A stretch of DNA of 64,000 bases. It comes from Procambarus clarkii. Its lineage: Eukaryota > Arthropoda > Malacostraca > Decapoda > Cambaridae. Positions 25,701-31,960 of this stretch are shown in pieces. Within the stretch, counting starts at the first letter, position 1. Every line of letters begins with the position of its first letter. Below the pieces are notes generated by a model. That model ran no database searches. It saw only the letters and a list, made by a program, of their open reading frames with translations, and was not told the DNA's origin. The position numbers and the translations under genes were made by a program. The stretch is taken from the NCBI RefSeq assembly GCF_040958095.1, contig NC_091220.1, forward strand, positions 18,567,499 to 18,631,498, given 5' to 3'.

Positions 25701-28700
25701 ATGATTTTGATCAAAGTTGCAGACATTAGCAATGAAGCTCGACCTCTGGACATTGCCGAGCCCTGGCTGGAGTGTCTGATGCAGGTATGTTGTCGGGTAG
25801 TCTGGACAGTGAGACCAGGGACCAGATTCACCAAGCACTTACGCAAGCACTTACGAACGTGTACATCTTTCCTCAATCTTTGACGGCTTTAGTTACATTT
25901 ATTAAACAGTTTACAAGCATGAAAACTTCCCATTCAACTATTGTTATTGTTATAAGCAGCCTCCTGGTGCTTTGAAGCTCATTAACTGTTTAATAATTGA
26001 AAACAAAGCCGCCAAAGATTGAGAAAAGATGTACAGGTTCGTAAGTGCTTGCGTAAGTGCTTTCGTGAATCTGGCCCCAGGTCTAACTTAACTGAAATCT
26101 GGGCCCTACGTGTTGATTGTGGGTACTAACACAGGTGACAGTAAGCGTAGGTGGCCAGGAAGGCCAACTGGTGCTTAGCAAGAGCCCATCTCTGGCACTC
26201 ACCTTTGATAAAAAGTGTTTGGAGGGGCTTTAAATTGTTATATATTTACTGTATCTGAATTTACCTGAGGGCCATGATCCCTAGTGGCCTCAATGAACAC
26301 AGGGAGGCCTGAGGATTTTTATTCCAATAGAATTTTGAACTACCTTGAGGTGTTTCTGGGGGCTTAGCGTCCCAGCGGCCCGGTCATGGACCTGGCTGAA
26401 AACTAGAGTACAGTCTTGACAAGTAGGTGATTCCATGTGCTTATTACCTTATAGGTATTAAGTGGAGGGGATTAAGTGTTCCAGTGAAACTTACGCACCA
26501 GGTACCACCGTGCAGGGACCACGTGAAATATTGCTTGCAGCACTATGCGTGCAAGTTGCTGTGCAAGAATGTACCACATAACATATTTACTTTCAAAACC
26601 CATTGTGCCTTATACTGCCTTATACATAGGACATTGCAGATCTTACTTTATGGACATCTGAATATGATAGCCTAGGAAAAGCATCCTTTGAAAACTTTTG
26701 CAACTAGGTTAAATACAAATTTTATTTTAGTTAAGTTTATGTAATAAAGTTCAATTCTTTTATAGGAGTTTTTCAACCAGAGTGACCTGGAAAAGCTGGA
26801 GGGCCTGCCAGTGTCTCCTTTCATGGACCGGGAGAAGGTGACGAAGCCCTCGTCCCAGTGCTCCTTTATTGGCTTTGTTCTCTTGCCACTTTTTGAAGCA
26901 CTCGGAAAAGTTCTGCCTGAGCTCGATGTAAGACAATTAACTTTACTTAAGTAGTTTTAGTAAGAAAAATCACTGCTATGTAAATATCATGTACTTCTTC
27001 CAATAAATGTTTGTTGAACTCTGATTAACTTTAGGAAAAGTCTTTGAACAGTACACTTAATTCTGTTGATATTGGATGTACACACACTTCACCAATAGCT
27101 TATAAGGAGATAAAGTCCTCCATGAAACGGCCAGAGAAGAATCTATGAGTTGGTATCACACCAAACCTGTCTCTTGAAGCCCACACAAAAAAGATCAAAT
27201 CAGCAGTGTATGAGAGTGAGGCTGTCTAATATCAAAACTGCCTTTAGAAATTTGTGTAAGGAATCATTTATAATAATAATAATAATGATAATAATAATAT
27301 TTTATTTAGGAAAAGTACATACATAGATGCAGTTACATTCTGATTGATTTATCGATAGAGCTAGTACATACAATACCTAAAGCCACTAGTATGCATAGCA
27401 TTTCGGGCAATTTAGAACCTTATACACAACATATGTCAGACCAATGCTAGAATATGCGGCTCCAGCATGAAATCCATACCTTGTCGAGCATAAAACTAAG
27501 TTGAAGAAGGTTCAAAGGTATGCCGAAAGACTAATTCCAGAACTACGAGGTATGAGTTATAAGAAAAAGGCTGCGTGAATTCCACCTCGTATTGCTAGAG
27601 GATAGAAGAATAAGGGGAGACATGATTACCACATACAAAATTCTCAGGTGAATTGACAGGGTTAGATAAATGGAGATAATTTAACATGTGTACTCACACA
27701 AGGGGGGACAAGTAAAAACTGAGTACACAAATGAGCCACAGATACATTAGAAAGAAATTTTTCAGTGTCAGAGTAGTAATAAATAGAAGTGGCGTGGTGG
27801 AGGCAGATTCCAGTTTCAAATGTAGATATGATAGGCTCGGAAACCTGTACACCAGTTGATTGACAGTTGAGAGGTGGGACCACAGAGCCAGAGCTGAAGC
27901 ACAACTAGGTGAGTGTATACACACACTCGCTCTTCACCAACAGGTTATGTGTAGGAATTTCTATGGCTTTATTACCCCACGAGTGAAAAAGCATGCACTT
28001 TTGTCCAATAGTGTGGCTTGTTGATCTTGATGCACAAACCCAATGTACCTTCTCGTATGCCTGTCAGTCGGGCCAGTCTGTCTCCATCCATCCACCCAAC
28101 CCGTCTTGCCCTCCACCTGCTAACCCCGCCTGCCTGCCGGCAGTCAGCCACCTACCCACCCACCCTGCCAGCCATCCCACCTGCCCACTCTGCCCATCTA
28201 CCTGTCCACCAGTCAGCCACCAATCCATCTACCCCACCTGCCTGCCAGTCTAATCCATCTACCCACTAGCCAACCAGTCTACCTGCCCAACCCCCTCTCC
28301 TGCCTGCCTTCCTGCTAACCAGTTATCCATCCATCCAGCCAGCCCACCCACTTACCAGCCAGTTATCCATCCAGCCAGCCCACCCACTTACCAGCCAGCC
28401 CACCCACTAACCAGCCAGTTATCCATCCAGCCAGCCCACCCACTTACCAGCCAGCCCACCCACTTACCAGCCAGCCCACCCACTTACCAGCCAGTTAACC
28501 AGCCAGTCAGCCCACCCACTTACCAGCCAGTTATCCATCCAGCCAGCCCACCCACTTACCAGCCAGTTATCCATCCAGTCAGCCCACCCACTTACCAGCC
28601 AGTTATCCATCCAGTCAGCCCACCCACTTACCAGCCAGTTATCCATCCAGTCAGCCCACCCACTTACCAGCCAGTTAACCATCCAGTCAGCCCACCCACT

Positions 28701-31700
28701 TACCAGCCAGTTATCCATCCAGTCAGCCCACCCACTTACCAGCCAGTTAACCAGCCATCCAGCCCACCCACTTACCAGCCAGTTAACCAGCCATCCAGCC
28801 CACCCACTTACCAGCCAGTTAACCAGGTAGCCAGCCCACCCACTTACCAGCCAGCCATCCAGCCAGCCCACCCACTTACCAGCCAGTTAACCAGGCAGCC
28901 AGCCCACCCAATTGCCAGCCATCCAGCCAGCCTACCCACCATCCAACCTGTTGCTCTCCTAAATATGACTAAACAGTTACCGACATTTTAAAACCTCTGG
29001 ATTTGGCTGAGCCCTGGATTTAATGACCTGGGTACAGCCCCATATAGGTCCTCCCACATAAATTCACCCATGCTCCTTGCACTGGCACCATTACCACAGC
29101 CACCACACAAATTGGCATTATCATACGAGTCATAAATGAGTATTTATGACTCGTATGGTTGCTTCAGTAAGATTGGGAGATGACACGGGTAGTGGTGGTG
29201 GTAATCCTGGCAACGGCAATGACCTGTGAGGCTACAGCATGTGTGGCGCTCACCCTGTACAGGACACGCTCGCTGTATTGTCTTCATCCATGTCTGTATC
29301 ACTTTTATCGGATACTTGTGTTAGGTCTTTATCGTGCCTTGATTCCTCGATACAGTATCGCTATCCTTTCCTTCTTCAAACAATACTGTCCCAATTTCCC
29401 CTTCAGACAGCGATCTTTCAACACAGGGGATTGGGAGCTGGAGGCACATGCATCAGCCATTGTTGCTCAATCAGAGCTGAGCCTACCTGCGGCCCAAGGG
29501 GCATGCTGGAAATTTTTTCTATATGACTGCCGCTCACTGGAAACCTCAGGCCTCCATCTCATAACCAACCCACTGCGTGCGCATTTTGAATCTTACTATA
29601 TCCTAACATCGCTATGAAATCGAGCGGCACACTGACATACTGTGTTTTGTCAAGTGGTGCAGTAAAGTGGTTAATAAAGTACACTATTTTAACCCCTGGG
29701 CTGCTCAACTGTTAATAGCTGACAAACCCCATGGTGTGCAAGAAAACAAAAATCACCCCAGAACTACATCAACTCTCGTATCAGGAACAGTTGAGGGCCA
29801 CAGGACTAACCACACTACAAACCAGACATGACAGGGCTGATCTCACCAAATCCTTTAAAATAATGAACAAGCCGAAACGTATTAATCCAGACCAGTTCTT
29901 TAAAAGGTCAAATGTAACACATACAAGAGCTAGGAGCTTCAAGCTCCATGAGCCATAATGTAGGACAGGAAATGTTTTTTCACTTGTATGATTATAAACC
30001 CATGGAACAATGGGAAGCCTTTGACAGTCTGGCGGCTTTCTGTCCCCATTGAGGCCACTAGAGATTTTAGCCCCTGGGTAAAGTATATGCACATGCAAGC
30101 ACTCAATTCACCAATAGATCATGTGCTGACGCAGATGTACACTCACATTTCATTAACAGCTTATGTAACACATCTTTAGCTTCCGACTAGACATGCCTAT
30201 ATATATAATCACTTCTCTCTTTATGCCATAGACTGTCTCATGCTAATTATAGTCCATCGTTCTTCCACCATCCCATTTTTCTCTCTCCACATTCACTTCT
30301 CTGATAATTCTTACAACCTTGTGTATTTTTATCATTAAATATAGTTTGTGTTTTCAGGAATAAAAATTATGTGGGATATTGCCTTTTTTCAGAGTCATGT
30401 TGAATATGAGGATACTAAGTTTGATATTTGGAGAGGCATTATCTTTTCCATAAATATAAGCTGATAAATTTCTTCTTTTATATCTTAAATTGACTGAGGC
30501 ATATAAAGTAACTTCAATTCACATGTGTTGCAATAAGAACTTCACTAATGAATTTTAATGAAAGCCTATATCTGTGTAAGGATAAATTTGCTAGTTTAAT
30601 TTTTCAGGAATTAATAATCCAGCCAGTGAAGTATGCCCTGGACCACTACCGAACACTCAATGAAGCATCCAAGAAAACTTCACAAGAGCTAGCGATGGTT
30701 CAGTCACCAGAGGAAGAACAACAGCCTCAGAGTCCAAATAGCCCGTTGTCTCAAGATAATACAAAAAAAATAGTTCACAAGACAGAAAGCTTTCACAGTC
30801 TGGGGAGTCGAGCATCGTCACGAGCCTCATTCTATCGCTCCAATACTGTTGACTGTGGAGATGTTGAGATAGATGATGCCAACTTGACAGAGACTGAAGT
30901 TGACGTGAGTGAAAGAACATCTAGATTCAAAATTGCGACCGATATTCATAAATCGCCTTCTAGAAGAAATAGTTCTGAACGCCGCAACAGTGTAGGCGGG
31001 AGGTCAAGTTGTGAGAGAACCATATCTCCCAGAGCACTGGAAGATCGACTCTTGCCTCATGCAGAGGCCAGAATTGAACCTGAAGATAATGAATCACTTC
31101 CCGAGAAATACGAAAAAGAATCTTCTATATTTGCACGTCTAAAAATTTTCTCTGAACGTCTCTCAAGTGATAGGGATAAGAATCTCAATGGTTCGGCTCC
31201 TTTTGGAAAGGGAAGCACGAGGCATAAACAAGGTGGTCTGCAGGGTGTGCTCAAACGAACTAGAAGTAGGTCCGAGCCTGCAAAAGACCGACCCCACAGA
31301 ACGTTTCATATAACTCGACCTAGAATTAGTTTCGGGATAAACACCCAGAAGCCACAAAGTGAAGAAAACATGTTGAGTTGCCATGAGAAAGAGATTTCAA
31401 AAGAAAAAAATGTAGAGTATGTTTCTGATGAAATTCCTTCAACTGGTGAAATCAAAACTTCTACCTCCTTCGAACTTTTAGAACAAAAAAAAAAGCTGTG
31501 CGTGTTAAAAGATGCTCAACTGTCGCCAACACTTTCAGAAAAGTGTGCATTATCCTCGAACTCAATTCTTAAGAATAAAGGGTTCAGCCTTTCTTTAGAC
31601 GTACTTCCTCGAAAAAATGGTCGCTCTAGGAGGCCCAATGGTGATGAAATTCAGACTTCTGAAAACACCCCAGGTGGTTCAGAAGATGACCTTCTAGTGG

Positions 31701-31960
31701 AGACAAAAATACCACAGGTGGATGAAGCCAACAGACACAATCAACATCAATCGGTGCTCAACCAAACCAGAGGCATAAGACAAACTGACAAGTTACCTCT
31801 CGTTTACTATGATTCTCCAAAGAACTCCAAAAAGAAGCCCGAGTCTGCAAGGTACTTACTATTCAAGCCATTCTCCCTTAGAAAAAAATCTCCAACTAAA
31901 GATGAAGGGATAAAGCACAAAGATAATGACTCCCACAGTCCCACTGTAGAGAAATTATGA
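2421..31960 (+). CDS. PDE9A: PDE9-type high-affinity cGMP phosphodiesterase, 10 exons, 5' partial
   Basis: Cyclic nucleotide phosphodiesterase that would hydrolyse cGMP to GMP in the cell. Exons: 2421-2548, 5676-5808, 11010-11111, 14991-15126, 17540-17662, 19050-19162, 23223-23373, 25695-25784, 26766-26927, 30608-31960. All junctions are GT-AG and stay in phase, giving 829 codons plus stop. The family was identified by reading the translation against the remembered PDE9A catalytic domain. Seen: HNFQH with the catalytic and first metal histidines, the metal motif [33 protein letters not shown] with the metal Asp, and the invariant purine-binding Gln in [11 protein letters not shown]. The first two exons are charged and probably helical. 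The start codon and upstream exons lie outside the window or were not found. The last exon adds a roughly 425-residue serine-rich, basic tail that mammalian PDE9A lacks. Introns are full of repeats. Confidence 0.93.
2532..2825 (+). repeat. 30-bp minisatellite made of exon end plus 5' splice site (10 copies)
   Basis: Ten 30-bp copies, each containing CTGTCCTGGCTAG followed by GTGAGTGTTCC, so each repeats the last bases of the PDE9 exon and its donor. GT dinucleotides stand at 2549, 2579, 2609, 2639, 2669, 2699 and 2729. In the last three copies (2759, 2789, 2819) GT has become GG. The unit is exactly ten codons and the frame stays open throughout. Confidence 0.9.
3354..3755. repeat. 23/33-bp C-rich minisatellite
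   Basis: Tandem GGCAGATCGCCCTCACCC units alternating between 23 bp and 33 bp, the longer ones carrying an extra ACACCCCCAC. It gives open frames in three plus-strand frames that are not genes. It lies in the first visible PDE9 intron. Nothing else is seen in 2826-3353 apart from a short AT run near 3020. Confidence 0.9.
3982..4232 (+). mobile_element. tRNA-derived SINE, family 1, near full length
   Basis: The head is tRNA-like: GAGCCGGTCGGCCGAGCGG (pol III A-box type) and, about 40 bp later, GGGTTCGATCCCAG (B-box type). A body follows, then a tail with GGAGGCCTGGTCGAGGACCG and CTCAAGATAAC repeats. Two further copies lie on the minus strand at 8555 and 16447. The tail closely resembles the 3' end of LINE family B (46955-47610), suggesting that LINE mobilises it. 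Confidence 0.88.
4331..4515 (+). mobile_element. Second tRNA-like SINE family (single copy)
   Basis: Contains GGACGGTAGAGCGACGG (A-box-like) and GGCGTTCAATCCC (B-box-like) about 30 bp apart, followed by a non-tRNA body reaching GTTCCCTTCCC. I recognise similar sequence as repetitive in decapods from memory only. Only one copy is in this window, so boundaries are approximate. Confidence 0.55.
4516..5675. other. PDE9 intron sequence without recognised features
   Basis: Unique-looking intron sequence with scattered CCTAACTTAA-like runs around 5220-5330. I see no exon, RNA gene or clear transposon in it. Confidence 0.5.
5676..5808 (+). CDS. PDE9A: PDE9 exon b (linker before the catalytic domain)
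   Basis: Acceptor CTGCTGCAG at 5667-5675, donor GTGAGT at 5809. Two leading bases complete the Gly codon from exon a. Two trailing bases (TG) join the T at 11010 to make Cys. The translation, [20 protein letters not shown] and then a helical stretch ending FSKFREI, corresponds to the region ahead of the PDE9 catalytic domain. Phase agreement on both sides is the main support. A TC-rich microsatellite starts 12 bp after the donor. Confidence 0.75.
5821..6297. repeat. TCTCTG/TC microsatellite (about 475 bp)
   Basis: Interrupted (TC)n with regularly placed TG, in TCTCTG and TCTCTCTG patterns. It begins 12 bp after the exon b donor and yields only Leu/Ser/Cys/Val or Arg/Glu/Asp periodic frames. 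From 6298 to 6730 the intron shows nothing I recognise. Confidence 0.97.
6731..7270. repeat. 24-bp minisatellite (about 22 copies)
   Basis: The unit CTGGTGACTGGGCCTCTTGTGCAG is highly homogeneous; the period of 8 codons leaves several frames open on both strands. Each unit carries a CTCTTGTGCAG stretch that resembles a 3' splice site. No coding function is supported. Confidence 0.95.
7271..8554. other. PDE9 intron; one probable dispersed repeat near 7780
   Basis: Mostly featureless. The segment 7775-7860, with GACGACGACGTTTCGGTCC and CTTGGACCATTCTCAAG, matches a motif I remember as highly repeated in decapod genomes, but there is no second copy here to prove it. Confidence 0.35.
8555..8767 (-). 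mobile_element. tRNA-derived SINE, family 1, truncated in the tRNA head
   Basis: Minus-strand copy of the element at 3982. The tail, body and B-box region are present, but the copy stops near the anticodon arm and the A-box half is missing, as expected of incomplete reverse transcription. Confidence 0.85.
8897..8972 (+). mobile_element. LINE family B 3' end fragment
   Basis: About 75 bp nearly identical to the 3' end of the LINE at 46955-47610: CAACCAGGAGGCCTGGTCGA through AAGCACCTCAAGGTAA. A 5'-truncated solo tail. Confidence 0.8.
9153..9214 (+). repeat. Short dispersed repeat, copy 1
   Basis: About 60 bp containing AAGCCACCCAAGAGGTGGCA and GGGCATGAATAGCCCGTAA. A second copy, inverted, lies at 10929-10995 next to a PDE9 exon. 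Confidence 0.7.
9612..9865. mobile_element. Foldback (MITE-like) element, family F1, copy 1
   Basis: The two ends are inverted copies of each other: GATTCAC...GAAGCAGTTAC and ...TTTACAATTATTAAACAGTT on the left, mirrored by GTAACTGCTTCGTGAATC on the right. A clearly homologous copy lies at 25818-26079. No coding capacity. Confidence 0.75.
10262..10328. repeat. (AT)n microsatellite
   Basis: About 67 bp of uninterrupted AT dinucleotides directly left of the foldback element at 10329. Confidence 0.95.
10329..10717. mobile_element. Foldback element with internal telomere-type repeats
   Basis: The ends are inverted repeats of about 90 bp: GTCGTACCTAGTAGCCAGAA on the left and its complement TTCTGGCTACTAGGTACGAC on the right, continuing through TTGCCTAATAAGCCAAGTTTTC. 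The centre holds CCTAACCTAACCTAACC followed by GGTTAGGTTAGGTTAGG in inverted orientation. TA dinucleotides flank both ends, consistent with insertion into the AT run. No transposase. Confidence 0.85.
10738..10783. repeat. (CA)n microsatellite
   Basis: About 46 bp of CA dinucleotides between the foldback element and a LINE A tail. Confidence 0.95.
10784..10847 (+). mobile_element. LINE family A 3' tail fragment
   Basis: GAGTTGAGAGGCGGGGCCAA through GCACAACTAGGCGAGTAC, matching the 3' end of the LINE at 47976-49427. 5'-truncated solo tail. Confidence 0.8.
10929..10995 (-). repeat. Short dispersed repeat, copy 2, abutting a PDE9 exon
   Basis: Reverse-complement copy of the 9153 repeat (TTACGGGGCTATTCATGCCC to CTAAATCTTCATCACTCATC). 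It ends about 14 bp before the acceptor of the exon at 11010. Confidence 0.7.
11010..11111 (+). CDS. PDE9A: PDE9 exon c (start of catalytic domain)
   Basis: Acceptor TTTTTTCCCGTAG, donor GTAGGT at 11112. T at 11010 completes a Cys codon from exon b; the final AT joins the G of the next exon to make Met. The translation includes [20 protein letters not shown], which aligns with the opening of the PDE9A catalytic domain (remembered as LRKPTFDVWLWE). Homology and phase agree. Confidence 0.9.
11236..11410 (-). mobile_element. LINE family A fragment (end of ORF2)
   Basis: The minus strand reads [20 protein letters not shown] and [20 protein letters not shown], matching the region after the reverse transcriptase in the LINE at 47976-49427. 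It is inserted within TTGACCTTG-type repeats. Confidence 0.85.
11466..11768. repeat. 23-bp minisatellite (about 13 copies)
   Basis: The unit GTTGACCTTGCCCGCCCCACT(GT) alternates CCACTGT and CCAGTGT. Degenerate relatives (TTGACCTTG...) run from 11113 to 11235, so the array appears to begin at the exon c splice donor and to have been split by the LINE at 11236. Confidence 0.93.
11769..13772. repeat. 33-bp minisatellite (about 60 copies, 2 kb)
   Basis: The unit is 33 bp (CTGACCTTTCCCCTGACTAT then ACTCCTCTGGTGA), equal to 11 codons, so the plus-strand reading [11 protein letters not shown] stays open for hundreds of residues. The apparent 259-codon frames at 11791-12570 and 12584-13363 are separated by an extra C. 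CTGGTG/CTAGTG and TTTCCCC/TTCCCCC variants alternate. Near the end a longer block appears duplicated (about 13480-13600 and 13650-13760). It lies within a PDE9 intron and is not a gene. Confidence 0.96.
14040..14397 (+). mobile_element. LINE family A 3' end fragment
   Basis: Reads [18 protein letters not shown], then [18 protein letters not shown] and [18 protein letters not shown], stop, followed by the family 3' UTR and the ATTAGGTGAGTA tail repeated. 5'-truncated. Confidence 0.88.
14398..14990. other. AT-rich PDE9 intron
   Basis: AT-rich sequence leading to the acceptor TACATTTTAG of the next exon. No other feature seen. Confidence 0.5.
14991..15126 (+). CDS. PDE9A: PDE9 exon d (HNFxH motif)
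   Basis: One leading base completes Met; 45 codons follow, ending AFCVTQM before the donor GTGAGA. It carries [14 protein letters not shown], whose first His is the catalytic proton donor and whose second is a metal ligand in the PDE family. The same stretch in mammalian PDE9A is nearly identical from memory. Confidence 0.96.
15127..16446. other. AT-rich PDE9 intron
   Basis: AT-rich intron with several TACTGTA/TACAGTA palindromic words. No exon or transposon recognised. Confidence 0.5.
16447..16688 (-). mobile_element. tRNA-derived SINE, family 1, full length
   Basis: Minus-strand copy. Read on that strand it starts GGAGCCGGTCGGCCAAGCGG, has the B box and the shared body, and ends in CCCCGAAATCATCTCAAGAT. 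Tail, body and head are all present. Confidence 0.88.
16689..17539. other. PDE9 intron with short (GA)n runs
   Basis: Short CT/GA microsatellite runs near 17217 and 17355; otherwise nothing recognised up to the acceptor ACACTCCAG. Confidence 0.5.
17540..17662 (+). CDS. PDE9A: PDE9 exon e (HDLDHPG metal-binding motif)
   Basis: 41 codons, phase 0 at both ends, donor GTGTGT. It contains [20 protein letters not shown]: the His-Asp pair binds the two catalytic metals in PDEs. Essentially the PDE9 signature. Confidence 0.97.
18176..18672. mobile_element. Long-terminal-inverted-repeat DNA element, copy 1 (short)
   Basis: The right end reads GCGTTTCATTACATT, as in the element at 23440-25082. The inner ends are inverted relatives of each other (GGGGAGCCCCATTGGCTCCC on the left, GAGAGCCTCTGGGGCTCGCC on the right). 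No transposase. The left boundary is approximate. Confidence 0.55.
18706..18739. repeat. Perfect 16-bp inverted repeat
   Basis: CTACTGTACTGTACAT, a 2-nt spacer CC, then ATGTACAGTACAGTAG. It lies in a PDE9 intron. Confidence 0.9.
19050..19162 (+). CDS. PDE9A: PDE9 exon f ([10 protein letters not shown])
   Basis: Acceptor GCTTGCAG, donor GTAAAT. 37 codons plus two bases (AG), completed to AGG (Arg) by the next exon. Contains [19 protein letters not shown], conserved in PDE9 and in PDE catalytic domains generally. Confidence 0.96.
19885..21585. mobile_element. Long-terminal-inverted-repeat DNA element, copy 2
   Basis: Left end AATGTAATGAAATTTCCC..TTCTGGGAGTGTCC. The inner left region (CTCAGTAGCTCTTCAAGC, AAGACCACAACTAGAATCTGG) is matched in inverted form at the right (AAATTCTGGTCTTAGC... 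to GAAGCTACTGAGGG). It is related along both ends to the element at 23440. No transposase found; the outermost right end is not well preserved. Confidence 0.65.
21927..23004. repeat. 26-bp minisatellite (about 41 copies)
   Basis: The unit TGCCCTCCACACATCCACTC(ATGTGC), with ACTTATG, ACTAATG and GTGATG variants grouped into sub-blocks, suggests block-wise amplification. It ends 218 bp before PDE9 exon g. The open frames inside are artefacts of the 26-bp period. Confidence 0.96.
23223..23373 (+). CDS. PDE9A: PDE9 exon g (ATDMARH)
   Basis: Acceptor TATTACAG, donor GTATGT at 23374. One leading G completes Arg, then 50 codons. Contains [17 protein letters not shown] and [11 protein letters not shown], matching PDE9A helix sequence from memory. 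Confidence 0.96.
23440..25082. mobile_element. Long-terminal-inverted-repeat DNA element, copy 3
   Basis: Left and right ends are inverted relatives over at least 140 bp: left GTCCTCCTCAGTAGCTCCC, GCACTGGTCCAGC, CAGGACCAGAATC; right GATTCTGGCCCTGG, GCTGGACCAGCAC, GGAGACTATTGAGGAC, then GGGCGTTTCATTACATT. Internal open frames are short and unrecognised. Homologous to 19885-21585 in the same orientation. Superfamily not determined. Confidence 0.68.
25695..25784 (+). CDS. PDE9A: PDE9 exon h (ADISNE metal-binding Asp)
   Basis: 30 codons, phase 0 at both ends, acceptor ATTTTCAG, donor GTATGT. Contains [20 protein letters not shown]: the Asp of DISNE is the fourth metal ligand in PDEs, and EARP/AEPW surround the PDE9 substrate pocket. 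Confidence 0.97.
25818..26079. mobile_element. Foldback (MITE-like) element, family F1, copy 2
   Basis: Begins CCAGATTCACCAAGCACTTA and ends in the inverted GTAAGTGCTTTCGTGAATCTGG, with inner arms ACATCTTTCCTCAATCTTTG / CAAAGATTGAGAAAAGATGT. Homologous to 9612-9865. Starts 34 bp after a PDE9 donor. Confidence 0.8.
26341..26396 (-). mobile_element. LINE B / SINE tail fragment
   Basis: On the minus strand it reads as the shared LINE B/SINE 3' tail, diverged: CCAGGTCCATGACCGGGCCG through CACCTCAAGGTA. Too short to decide between the LINE and the SINE. Confidence 0.6.
26766..26927 (+). CDS. PDE9A: PDE9 exon i (invariant glutamine)
   Basis: 54 codons, phase 0 at both ends, acceptor TTTTATAG, donor GTAAGA. 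Contains [20 protein letters not shown] then [13 protein letters not shown]. The Gln aligns with the purine-selective glutamine of PDEs, and the following Phe with the ring-clamp residue. Confidence 0.97.
27112..27922 (+). mobile_element. LINE family A fragment, interrupted by a LINE C tail
   Basis: Degenerate copy of the region downstream of the reverse transcriptase: [14 protein letters not shown]... and FRNLCKESF before the break, then [18 protein letters not shown] after it, continuing to the GGGACCACAGAGCCAGAGCT 3' UTR and ACTAGGTGAGTGT tail. The interruption at 27272-27415 is a separate element. Confidence 0.83.
27272..27415 (-). mobile_element. LINE family C 3' tail inserted in LINE A
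   Basis: Matches the 3' end of the minus-strand LINE at 34268: read on the minus strand, CCCGAAATGCTATGCATACTAGTGGCTTTA..., ending in (TTATTA)n. It splits the LINE A coding line, so it inserted later. Confidence 0.7.
28070..28932. repeat. 36-bp CAGCC/CCCACC minisatellite
   Basis: From about 28330 the unit is 36 bp (AGCCCACCCACTTACCAGCC then AGTTATCCATCCAGTC), with deletions giving shorter units. The 28070-28330 part is a more degenerate C-rich relative. Periodic minus-strand open frames ([12 protein letters not shown]) are artefacts. Confidence 0.92.
29122..29157. repeat. Perfect 16-bp hairpin
   Basis: CATACGAGTCATAAAT, 4-nt loop GAGT, ATTTATGACTCGTATG. The flanking sequence 29158-29730 contains an unremarkable 145-codon frame with no recognisable domain. 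Confidence 0.9.
29738..30105 (+). mobile_element. LINE fragment (C-terminal region, fourth type)
   Basis: Reads [20 protein letters not shown], then TRSFKLHEP after a region typical of the LINE C-terminus, and after a stop [20 protein letters not shown]. Same general architecture as family A but clearly divergent. 5'-truncated and interrupted by stops. Confidence 0.65.
30608..31960 (+). CDS. PDE9A: PDE9 last exon: end of catalytic domain plus a long serine-rich tail
   Basis: Acceptor AATTTTTCAG; phase 0; 450 codons to TGA at 31958. The first 25 or so residues ([20 protein letters not shown]) finish the catalytic domain. The remaining 425 are low in hydrophobics and rich in Ser, Arg, Lys and Glu, and I recognise no domain, so they are probably disordered. 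Near exon residue 118 are two basophilic kinase consensus sites, SRRNSS and ERRNSVGG. Further motifs are [34 protein letters not shown] and a basic KRTRSRSEP. Mammalian PDE9A ends about 50 residues after the corresponding point, so this tail is an arthropod or lineage-specific addition. The open frame over 1.3 kb without repeats supports real coding. Confidence 0.92.
   Translation, partial: ELIIQPVKYALDHYRTLNEASKKTSQELAMVQSPEEEQQPQSPNSPLSQDNTKKIVHKTESFHSLGSRASSRASFYRSNTVDCGDVEIDDANLTETEVDVSERTSRFKIATDIHKSPSRRNSSERRNSVGGRSSCERTISPRALEDRLLPHAEARIEPEDNESLPEKYEKESSIFARLKIFSERLSSDRDKNLNGSAPFGKGSTRHKQGGLQGVLKRTRSRSEPAKDRPHRTFHITRPRISFGINTQKPQSEENMLSCHEKEISKEKNVEYVSDEIPSTGEIKTSTSFELLEQKKKLCVLKDAQLSPTLSEKCALSSNSILKNKGFSLSLDVLPRKNGRSRRPNGDEIQTSENTPGGSEDDLLVETKIPQVDEANRHNQHQSVLNQTRGIRQTDKLPLVYYDSPKNSKKKPESARYLLFKPFSLRKKSPTKDEGIKHKDNDSHSPTVEKL

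Noticed and set aside
29180-29617. 145-codon frame as a gene
   Set aside because: No recognisable domain, no splice-linked neighbour, and it lies in the last PDE9 intron; treated as chance.
30548-30607. Extending the last PDE9 exon upstream to the ATG at 30548
   Set aside because: The acceptor TTTTTCAG at 30607 and PDE9 homology start at 30608; the upstream part is intron that happens to be open.
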